Shown here in pieces: positions 52,900 through 59,879 of a DNA stretch of 64,000 nucleotides. The stretch spans positions 62,001-126,000 of the forward strand of contig NZ_JAFLRH010000015.1 of NCBI RefSeq assembly GCF_017310645.1, given 5' to 3'. Origin of the DNA: Paradesulfitobacterium ferrireducens (GTDB taxonomy: Bacteria > Bacillota > Desulfitobacteriia > Desulfitobacteriales > Desulfitobacteriaceae). Below the pieces are notes generated by a model. That model saw only the letters and a list, made by a program, of their open reading frames with translations. It had not been told where the DNA came from and did not search any database. The position numbers and the translations under genes were made by a program. Positions within the stretch are counted from its first letter, which is position 1; every line of letters begins with the position of its first letter.

Positions 52900-53675
52900 A
52901 GCTCTTTGAAGTTGTTAAGGCCGGCCATGATTTTGGGAATGCTCCGGTGCTAAGAGATGTCAGCTTTGAGATTGAAGAAGGCGAGTCTTTTGGGATTATC
53001 GGTCCCAACGGCAGCGGAAAATCGACCTTGATTAAAGGCATGACCGGACTTCTCTCCTTAACCCGGGGAGAGGTGCGCTATCGCGGCCGCCCGGTCAAAG
53101 CCATTGCCAAGAAAGAGCTGGCGCGTCAAATCGCCGTCCTGGAGCAGGAAGGCACCCCGGCGCTCACTTTTTCCGTGGAAGAAATCGTAGCCATGGGCCG
53201 CTACCCCTGGCTCAAGCCACTGGCTGATTTAAGCCTTCGGGACCAAGGCCTTGTGCGGAATGTACTCAAATCCCTCGGCCTTTGGGAAATCCGCACCCAG
53301 TCCATTGCCACTTTAAGCGGCGGCCAGCGCCAGCTGGTGTCCCTGGCCCGCGCCATGGCCCAGGAGCCGCAGGTCCTGATTCTCGATGAACCCACAACTT
53401 ATCTCGATATCGGGCATCAGACCCTGGTCATGGAGCACGTGCGCCGGTGGCACGCCGAACAAGGAATTACCGTCATCATGGTTCTGCACGACCTTAATCT
53501 GGCGGCCCAGTACTGCACCAAACTCCTGCTCCTGGAAGACGGGCAGGTCCGCAGCTGCGGTGATATGAGCGAAGTGCTTAAAGAAGGCATTATCTCCAAA
53601 GTCTATCATACGGACCTGATCATGATCGAACATCCCGTGCTAGGGGTGCCTCAGTTTTTGCTCACGAGCAAATAG
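52896..53675 (+). CDS. btuD: Cobalamin ABC transporter ATP-binding protein (BtuD-like)
   Basis: 259 aa. Walker A is IIGPNGSGKSTLIKG (about residues 35-49), the signature is LSGGQRQLVSLARAMA and Walker B is VLILDEPTTYLDI. It starts at TTG 52896 with AAGGAGG 7 bp upstream and overlaps btuC, so the two are translated together. It is the last gene of the riboswitch-controlled operon. Confidence 0.95.
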   Translation: MKLFEVVKAGHDFGNAPVLRDVSFEIEEGESFGIIGPNGSGKSTLIKGMTGLLSLTRGEVRYRGRPVKAIAKKELARQIAVLEQEGTPALTFSVEEIVAMGRYPWLKPLADLSLRDQGLVRNVLKSLGLWEIRTQSIATLSGGQRQLVSLARAMAQEPQVLILDEPTTYLDIGHQTLVMEHVRRWHAEQGITVIMVLHDLNLAAQYCTKLLLLEDGQVRSCGDMSEVLKEGIISKVYHTDLIMIEHPVLGVPQFLLTSK

Positions 53676-53767
53676 AGTGCTTGTTATTTCTTTCAAATAG
53701 GTGTATTTTTGTTGAGGACTCACAATATATCAGAGCTCACAATATTAGTAAAATCGGAGAGTTACCT

Positions 53768-54718
53768 ATGCACCTATCGTTATCCAACTCCAAAATTTCT
53801 TCTTTCCATATCAAAGCCTATGCATTTCTTGCCCTTGCAGCTTTCCTTTATGCCGGCAATGTGATCGTAGGCCGCCTTATCTCTTTTCAAATCCCCCCGG
53901 GGGCTTTAGCCGTCTTACGTTCGGCCCTGGGGTTAATCGTTCTGGTGCCCTTGGCTTGGAACCAGCTTGTGCACGGACCCAGGCCCGACAAGCTGGACCT
54001 CCTGCGCCTGGCCAACATGGGTTTTTGGGGGATCGCCGCAGCTTACTCGCTTTTCCTGGTGGGAATTCAATACAGCCCGGCCAATAATGCCGCGATTATA
54101 ATTGCCACTAACCCGGCCATAACCAACCTCTTACTTGCCATTGGCTGGCATGTAAAACCCACGAAGGGCCGCGTTTTGGGGATTGCTACCTCATTTTTGG
54201 GTTTACTCCTGGTTTTTAGCCAGGGGTCCTTAAGTCATTTGCTGGCCTTGAAACTCAGCCCGAGTGACCTGCTCCTCCTGGCCAATATTACATCTGTTGC
54301 CCTGTTCAACATTTTCGCCCAGGATATAATGGTCAAATTCTCCCCGCTTGTGACGACTGTCTATTCTCTGTTTTTTGGGACCATCTTTCTCATCCCGTAC
54401 GGTGTCTGGGATGCAATTCACGGCGTGTGGCATTTATCTTGGCATATGTGGGCAAGTGCCTTCTACATGGGCGTAGTTGTTACAGGTTTCGCGATATTTG
54501 TGAACTTCATAGGAATTAGCATGGTCGGAAGCGGCAAAGCGGCAATCTTCAGCAACCTAAACCCGATCTTTACAATTCTCCTTAGCGTGGCGATACTTAA
54601 TGAACAACTCATGCCTTACCACTGGATAGGCATGCTCTTGGTCTTAGCCGGGATTTACCTCTCTGTCTCAACCAAAAAAATAACACTCCGGCATAAGAGC
54701 CCTTCCGTTAAGTCTTAA
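53768..54718 (+). CDS. EamA family (DMT) transporter
   Basis: 316 aa from the ATG at 53768, which has CGGAGAG upstream; a longer frame from 53681 has no coding support. Two EamA repeats give about ten helices, with FLYAGNVIVGRLISFQIPPG in the first and IGISMVGSGKAAIFSNLNPI in the second. It exports amino acids or other small metabolites; the substrate is unknown. It is probably independent of btuFCD (92-bp gap). Confidence 0.92.
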   Translation: MHLSLSNSKISSFHIKAYAFLALAAFLYAGNVIVGRLISFQIPPGALAVLRSALGLIVLVPLAWNQLVHGPRPDKLDLLRLANMGFWGIAAAYSLFLVGIQYSPANNAAIIIATNPAITNLLLAIGWHVKPTKGRVLGIATSFLGLLLVFSQGSLSHLLALKLSPSDLLLLANITSVALFNIFAQDIMVKFSPLVTTVYSLFFGTIFLIPYGVWDAIHGVWHLSWHMWASAFYMGVVVTGFAIFVNFIGISMVGSGKAAIFSNLNPIFTILLSVAILNEQLMPYHWIGMLLVLAGIYLSVSTKKITLRHKSPSVKS

Positions 54719-54726
54719 ACAAAATA

Positions 54727-54764
54727 CTCTGCTTGAGGCCCCCCATGGCGGGCCTCAAGCAGAG
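54727..54764 (+). terminator. Terminator after the EamA gene
   Basis: CTCTGCTTGAGGCC and GGCCTCAAGCAGAG form a 14-bp stem around a C-rich loop. It lies 9 bp after the stop and before the convergent dehydrogenase. There is no clear T tract. Confidence 0.65.
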
Positions 54765-54808
54765 AATCAACCTCTGTAAATTTAGTGACAAAACGAAAGC
54801 GTCCGAAC

Positions 54809-55780
54809 TCAAAGCCGGATAACCTCCGGGTTTAGCACATTCGTGGGCTTCCCCTGAGCAAACTGTTCCAGATTGCTGACCGTCATGTGCAGAATATTAA
54901 TGACTGCATCCGGAGAATTAAATCCGGTGTGGGGGGTCATGACGACATTATCAAGCCCCAGGAGCGGGTTATCTTCCGCCAGGGGCTCCCGGTCGAACAC
55001 ATCAATCCCGGCCCCGGCAAGATAACCGCTTTGAAGAAGTTCTGTCAAAGCGAGCGTATCCACAAGCTCCGCCCTGGCGGTATTAATAAAAATACTGTTT
55101 GGCTTTAAGAGCTGAAGCTCTTTTCTCCCGAGCAGCCCCCGGGTTTCTTCATTCAAAGCCAGGTGCAGGGAGATTATGTCCGCGCTTTTCAGCAAATCCT
55201 CCAATTTCACAAACCGGACCCCGCTCCGTTCCGCCCGCGCGGGCGACGGGTGCCTGGTCCAGCACACGACCCGCATGCCTAAGGCCCGGCAGAGCACGGC
55301 CATCCGCTCCCCGATCCCGCCCAGCCCGATGAGGCCGATGGTCTTGCCCGCCAGTTCCAGGCTCATGCGGGATTGATCGAAAATCCCCGCTCTCAAATCC
55401 GAATTCCCCCGGCACACATGTTTGGCCACGGCCAGAAGCAAGGCCAGCGCATGCTCCGCTACCGTATTGTTGCCATACCCCGGAGTATTGGTCACAATCA
55501 CCCCGGCTGCGCTGGCCTTTTGGATATTGATAAAGTTGCCCGCCCCTATCCCCAGGTAATTAATAAGCTTAAGGTTGGGGCAGCGGTCAAATACCCTGTC
55601 AGGCAGCTTCTGGGTTTGGATCACCGCCTCCGCATCCCCGATGCGGCGCACGTACTCTTCCGGATCCTGCGGCATTTTCTCGTACATAATAAATTCGCCC
55701 AAGCTCTGGAGCCGGGCGCGCAGTTCCGGAGAAAGCAATTCTACATATTGAGAATCTGCATCCGGATAAACGATCTTCAT
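54809..55780 (-). CDS. D-isomer specific 2-hydroxyacid dehydrogenase family protein
   Basis: 323 aa. The NAD-binding loop is GLIGLGGIGERMAVL (about residues 149-163). The catalytic residues are Arg in NTARAELVD, Glu in FDREPLAEDNPL and His in VMTPHTGFN. Substrates of this family include glycerate, phosphoglycerate and lactate; it is not a clear SerA because no ACT domain is present. GGGGAGG precedes the ATG. Confidence 0.92.
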   Translation of the reverse strand: MKIVYPDADSQYVELLSPELRARLQSLGEFIMYEKMPQDPEEYVRRIGDAEAVIQTQKLPDRVFDRCPNLKLINYLGIGAGNFINIQKASAAGVIVTNTPGYGNNTVAEHALALLLAVAKHVCRGNSDLRAGIFDQSRMSLELAGKTIGLIGLGGIGERMAVLCRALGMRVVCWTRHPSPARAERSGVRFVKLEDLLKSADIISLHLALNEETRGLLGRKELQLLKPNSIFINTARAELVDTLALTELLQSGYLAGAGIDVFDREPLAEDNPLLGLDNVVMTPHTGFNSPDAVINILHMTVSNLEQFAQGKPTNVLNPEVIRL

Positions 55781-55811
55781 CTCTCAAGGCCTCCCCTGAC
55801 GTCTTAAATGT

Positions 55812-55907
55812 TTGATTCTCGGAATCGGGCTTGTGGTCTTAGTGTCCCTCGTGTATTACCTCATTTATGACGGCAAAGATATCCGGCTCCTGCCCAAGGT
55901 AAAGTAG
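55812..55907 (+). other. Possible 31-codon coding remnant or membrane peptide
   Basis: A TTG-started frame gives one hydrophobic helix followed by a charged end (LGIGLVVLVSLVYYLIYDG, then KDIRLLPKVK). It reads like the C-terminus of a real membrane protein, but there is no good ribosome site. It may be a remnant. Confidence 0.25.
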
Positions 55908-55930
55908 CCAAAGCAGTGACACCTAACTTC

Positions 55931-56464
55931 TCACTTATTGGGAAACACTCCGCCATGCAAAGACCGGACGTCCGAAATATTAAAGAAGGTATCCGGGGCC
56001 ACCTCATTAATGATAGTGATAATACGAGGCTGGTCCTTTCTTTTGGCCGTTACTACCAGAATCTCACGCGGTCCGGAGCGTCCCTCCCCTGTCAGCACGG
56101 TTACCCCATAATTCACTTGGCGCAGCTTGCTCACCAGTTCTTCTGCATGATCCGGGTAAGGAAACACCTGAATCACTACAAAGCCGACGGCCATCCTGTT
56201 CTCAATATAAGAACCAATAAAATTCCCGGAAGCAAAACCTGCCGCATAGACCAGGATCCGTCCGAAATCATTAAGTCCTCCGGCCATAACCGTACTTAAG
56301 GCCACCACATAAATACAAATCTCAAAAAAACCGATCACCGCCGCCGGGATCGCATATCCCCTAGCCAAAAGCAGAATCCGGAATACATCCAATGACACAT
56401 CCGCAATACGGGCAAAGAAAATAAAAAAGTAGCTCAAAATCGGATATGCAGCCATGATCTCCAA
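55931..56464 (-). CDS. UPF0316 membrane protein (DUF2179/DUF5698 type)
   Basis: 177 aa. Three N-terminal helices (about residues 10-30, 38-58 and 62-82) with FFARIADVSLDVFRILLLAR are followed by a cytoplasmic ~70-residue DUF2179-like domain (GYGVTVLTGEGRSG-type; here NYGVTVLTGEGRSGPREIL). The function is unknown. The start is TTG 56464 with GGGAGGG upstream. It is divergent from the agr locus. Confidence 0.9.
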   Translation of the reverse strand: MEIMAAYPILSYFFIFFARIADVSLDVFRILLLARGYAIPAAVIGFFEICIYVVALSTVMAGGLNDFGRILVYAAGFASGNFIGSYIENRMAVGFVVIQVFPYPDHAEELVSKLRQVNYGVTVLTGEGRSGPREILVVTAKRKDQPRIITIINEVAPDTFFNISDVRSLHGGVFPNK

Positions 56465-56784
56465 GCAAGCACCCTCCCTACACCTTCGGACTTAGCTAAT
56501 AATATGGTCGATATCAATGCTACTAAGGGATTGAAGCCTAAGGCTATTTTACCTTAGTTCTTGTGCTGAGCATAGGGGGGACCAAGCAAACCGTGCACTT
56601 TTTGGGCAGCCGATACTTTAAGGTAACTTATCGGTAACGAAGCTATCTGATTCTTATTATTTTTACGTTTTTTGTAAAAATTTTTAGGATTAATTTACTA
56701 TTTCCGGAAGGTTTCTGCTTGATTGTGTAGAATAGTATGCTTTAGAGATTACAAGTTTTTGCATAATTGGATGGTGGTTTTAGC
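56465..56784. other. Intergenic region and probable promoter of the agr locus
   Basis: AT-rich and without a gene. An inverted repeat, TTTTTAC and GTAAAAA around seven T-rich bases (56661-56681), could be an operator. Within it TTTGTAAAA (56672-56680) differs from the Spo0A box TTTGTCGAA/TTTGTCAAA type at one or two positions. No sure -35/-10 pair was found. Confidence 0.4.
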
Positions 56785-57234
56785 TTGAATATCCCTATTT
56801 TAGCATTAATTTTTCAAGGGATACCTGAACAAATTGCCTTGGTAACTTTAGCTTTTGTGATCAAGAGGATGCCCCTTAAATGGAAACTCATTGTACCGAT
56901 TGGGCTGGTGTTAGCTATCGTTTCATTCCTGATCAGACTATTAGCCTTACCTTTCGGACTGCATACCATTTTTATCGTGATATTGCTGTTTATTTCTTTA
57001 ATCTGGGCAGGCAAAGGGGATATCAGTCTATCTCTCCTTGCAAGCTTATTAAGTGTTTTGGCTTTAATCTTATTCGAGAGTCTTTCCTTATCCATTCTAA
57101 TGCCGCTCTTGGGAATAACATCGGAGAGCCTTCTGACAGACTTCGTTCTTCGCATCTTTTTAGGTGAACCTCAAGTCATTCTTATCTTTTTATCTGCTTA
57201 TTTCGTAAACAGGCTCCTCCATAAAAGGAAGTGA
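56785..57234 (+). CDS. Multi-helix membrane protein of the agr locus
   Basis: About 149 aa, with no family recognised. About five helices and no signal peptide; it resembles the membrane sensor part of a kinase without the catalytic domain (for example LTLAFVIKRMPLKWKLIVPI-type helices; the visible stretch is VTLAFVIKRMPLKWKLIVPI). It ends with the basic NRLLHKRK. The TTG at 56785 has GGATGGTGG upstream. It overlaps agrB by 4 bp, so it is part of the operon. It could be a receptor module for the signal peptide or help AgrB. Confidence 0.75.
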   Translation: MNIPILALIFQGIPEQIALVTLAFVIKRMPLKWKLIVPIGLVLAIVSFLIRLLALPFGLHTIFIVILLFISLIWAGKGDISLSLLASLLSVLALILFESLSLSILMPLLGITSESLLTDFVLRIFLGEPQVILIFLSAYFVNRLLHKRK

Positions 57235-57830
57235 AAGCCATGAATCTTGCTGAAATGAGCCAACAACTTACGATTGCCCTTACAAACCAATTAAACTACG
57301 ACGAAGAAAAAAGGGAAATTATCGCTTACGCGATTGAAACTGCACTTTTAGCCATCTCCGGCGCATTTCTTATTTTAGTATTCGGATTACTTTTGAATGC
57401 CCTGGTGCCTGCACTGATTGCCGCAGCTTTCGGCGGTTCTTTGCGCAGAGTTTCCGGCGGAGCTCATTTCAACACACCTCTAAAATGCTTGTTTTCCGGT
57501 GCTCTCATGTATAGCGTGATTGGTTTCTTAGCTGTTAAACTCATGAATTTAAATCTTATGAACCAGTCTTTTCTCTTAATTCTTTTAATATCTTCTCTGT
57601 TGGCTGTATCTATTTTGTCTCCGGTTCAAAGTGAAGCGAAACCAATCCATTCCAAGAGCCTTAGACACAAACTTAAAATAGCCTCGATTGTCTTTGTTCT
57701 GCTAACGGCTCTAATTACCTACATAAGTACAAATTCCTTAGTGAACATTAGTGCAGTTCTAGGTGTATTCAGTCAAAGTATCACCTTGCTGCCTATGTTT
57801 AATAAAAAAGGAGGTGAAATGGGTTTATGA
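57231..57830 (+). CDS. agrB: AgrB-type peptide-modifying membrane protease
   Basis: 199 aa. AgrB cleaves the C-terminus of the AgrD precursor and makes the thiolactone ring. The catalytic His and Cys are in GGAHFNTPLKC, seven residues apart as in staphylococcal AgrB (His77/Cys84). About five helices follow. The N-terminal cytoplasmic helix has AEMSQQLTIALTNQL. The stop overlaps the ATG of agrD (57827-57830). GGAAGTGAAAGCC is upstream. Confidence 0.93.
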   Translation: MKAMNLAEMSQQLTIALTNQLNYDEEKREIIAYAIETALLAISGAFLILVFGLLLNALVPALIAAAFGGSLRRVSGGAHFNTPLKCLFSGALMYSVIGFLAVKLMNLNLMNQSFLLILLISSLLAVSILSPVQSEAKPIHSKSLRHKLKIASIVFVLLTALITYISTNSLVNISAVLGVFSQSITLLPMFNKKGGEMGL

Positions 57831-57949
57831 AGAAAGTAATTTTCACGGCTATTTCCTCCGTCTTACTGCTTCTTGCAAGCGCTACCTCTGTATTTGCCTG
57901 TGGTTGGCTCTTGTACCAACCCAAGACTCCGAAAGCACTGCAAAAATAA
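57827..57949 (+). CDS. agrD: AgrD-type cyclic thiolactone autoinducer precursor peptide (40 aa)
   Basis: Not found by usual gene length limits. It has an amphipathic/hydrophobic leader (MKKVIFTAISSVLLLLASAT), a predicted signal core around CGWLLYQPKTP and a charged-polar tail (KALQK). Clostridial AgrD peptides have the same order, with Cys forming the thiolactone. The likely ring is CGWLLY or a close variant; the exact C-terminus is inference. GGAGGTG lies 9 bp before the ATG, inside agrB. Confidence 0.88.
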   Translation: MKKVIFTAISSVLLLLASATSVFACGWLLYQPKTPKALQK

Positions 57950-57993
57950 CGCGGCACACTAAACTGTTTTAGACATAGCATTTTACACTATAG

Positions 57994-58025
57994 GGTTAAA
58001 AGCTGGGGATAACCCAGCTTTTAAC
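57994..58025 (+). terminator. Hairpin between agrD and the kinase gene
   Basis: GTTAAAAGCTGGG and CCCAGCTTTTAAC form a 12-13-bp stem with a 6-base loop, followed by ACTTTATC. It may reduce read-through from agrBD into the kinase gene. Confidence 0.6.
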
Positions 58026-58067
58026 ACTTTATCATAGAAATTACAAAAGTCTTTGGAGGCTCTCGTA

Positions 58068-59879
58068 ATGATCGATAGATTAAAGAATTACATTAATGAA
58101 CAATCTATAATTCAATCAACTCTTATTAAAATAACGATTTCGATTTTTGTTTTTATAATTATTCTTTTGTTTTTATACGGCAAAAATTACTGGGAAAAAG
58201 AAGAATTTCGATCAAATTACGAGCTTTTATCTGTCATATCTTCAGTTCAACTGAAGATTCAGTCTAAGGTAAACCAAATAAATTCAAATGAACAGGATCC
58301 TAGCTTTTCAAAAGAAAAATTGGATGAATTAATTATCTCTTGGCTTCGTGACACCAAGTCTGTTTCGCCGAATAAAAGCATCGTTATCGGTTATTACGAC
58401 CTTGAAATGGATCATGTTTTAATTGAGAACGATACCCCCTTGCATAGTGCATTTGAGCTTATTCGGCCTAACCTGGGATCAGAAAATGAGTTTCAGAAAC
58501 TTTCCTGGAACTCCAAGCGTTTGATATCTTCCCATCTTCCAATATATGATCAACAGAAAATAGTGGGGTATGTCTGGGCTTATTCGGAATATAATATCAG
58601 CTTTTTCAAATCTTATCAAAAAATGAGCATTATTTTAGTCCTTGCTTTGACTCTTTCCGTTCTGATCGTTATATTTATTCGCAAAAACATCCGGGAAATT
58701 GAAATGCATCTGGACGCTTTCTCGAAATCAATAACAGACGACTCCTACGATCATGATCAGTTTTTAACCCGCCTGCCCGAACTCCAGCCGGTCCTGGATA
58801 AAATCAGCGACTACACCGATGAACTGAAACACATGAATCTCGAATTGGAGGCTTCCAGCCTTAAGATAACCAAGATCCTTGAAGGAATCTCGGACGGTTT
58901 CTTCGCCTTGGATCGCAGCCACCGCTTTACTTTTATTAACCGCGAAACCGGGAACCTGATTTCCCGGGCGGACACAAAACTTGTAGTTTTGGGAAAAAGC
59001 CTATTCGACGTATTCCCCCAGATCATTCATTCGATCACCTATACTAAGATCGAAGAGGCATTGACCAAGTATGAAGCCATGCACTGGGAAGCGGAAAGCT
59101 TCACTAACTCTGAGCAGTACTACGAATACCATGCGTACCCGTTCAAAGAGGGACTGACCGTATTCTTCAGGGACATCACGGACGTCCGGCGCAAGCGCGA
59201 GGAATTAGCCCACTTGGAAAGGCTTAACCTTATCGGCCAGCTGGCTGCCGGGATCAGTCATGAAATAAGAAACCCGCTGACTACTGTCAGGGGCTTCTTG
59301 CAGTTCCTTGAAACTAAACCTAAATATACTCATGAAAAAGAATATATGGAACTCATGATCTCCGAAATCGATCGGGCCAATCTGATCATCACGGATTTTC
59401 TCTCTTTGTCCAAAGAAAACTTAGACAACATCAAGCCCCGCAACATTAATGAGATTATCAACAAAGTCTACCCTCTGCTGCAAGCGGATGCCTATAACAG
59501 CAACAAGCAGGTGTTCCTGAGCCTGGGCATTTTGCCGGAAATCATGCTTAATGAAAATGAAATCAAGCAACTCATTCTCAATTTGGTTCGCAATGGTTTA
59601 GAAGCCACCCCTGAACAGGGAAGCGTCTTTATCAGCACTTATCAAAAAGGAAATAAAATCATTCTGGCCATCAAAGACCAGGGCCCCGGCATTCCACCCG
59701 AGATTCAGGGACGTATCGGCACTCCCTTTTTCACGACTAAGGAAACCGGCACCGGCCTTGGTCTTGCCATTTCTATTGGGATTGCGCGCAGGCACAAGGC
59801 TGAGTTTGAGTTTGAATCGAATGCGAATGGAACTACTTTTTATATTAGTTTTAAGGAACATGATGCAGGTGAGGCTTAG
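58068..59879 (+). CDS. Sensor histidine kinase with PAS domain, sporulation-kinase type
   Basis: About 603 aa. A first helix (about residues 18-38), an extracytoplasmic domain of ~145 residues and a second helix (about 185-204) form the sensor. Then come a HAMP-like linker, a PAS domain (about 255-365), a HisKA domain with HEIRNPLTTVRGFLQFLE (phospho-His at the start) and a HATPase_c domain with N-box LNLVRNGLEATPEQG, DQGPGIPPEI and GTGLGLAISIGIARRH. This layout is that of KinB/KinE-type kinases, not of AgrC (HPK10). No response regulator is adjacent. The ATG at 58068 has TTTGGAGGC upstream. It may read the AgrD signal. Confidence 0.9.
   Translation: MIDRLKNYINEQSIIQSTLIKITISIFVFIIILLFLYGKNYWEKEEFRSNYELLSVISSVQLKIQSKVNQINSNEQDPSFSKEKLDELIISWLRDTKSVSPNKSIVIGYYDLEMDHVLIENDTPLHSAFELIRPNLGSENEFQKLSWNSKRLISSHLPIYDQQKIVGYVWAYSEYNISFFKSYQKMSIILVLALTLSVLIVIFIRKNIREIEMHLDAFSKSITDDSYDHDQFLTRLPELQPVLDKISDYTDELKHMNLELEASSLKITKILEGISDGFFALDRSHRFTFINRETGNLISRADTKLVVLGKSLFDVFPQIIHSITYTKIEEALTKYEAMHWEAESFTNSEQYYEYHAYPFKEGLTVFFRDITDVRRKREELAHLERLNLIGQLAAGISHEIRNPLTTVRGFLQFLETKPKYTHEKEYMELMISEIDRANLIITDFLSLSKENLDNIKPRNINEIINKVYPLLQADAYNSNKQVFLSLGILPEIMLNENEIKQLILNLVRNGLEATPEQGSVFISTYQKGNKIILAIKDQGPGIPPEIQGRIGTPFFTTKETGTGLGLAISIGIARRHKAEFEFESNANGTTFYISFKEHDAGEA

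Noticed and set aside
56570-56640. Possible c-di-GMP riboswitch (GCAAACC word and a CCGATA/TATCGG stem)
   Set aside because: Only one short consensus word fits; the second conserved helix and the spacing of GEMM-type RNAs are not found.
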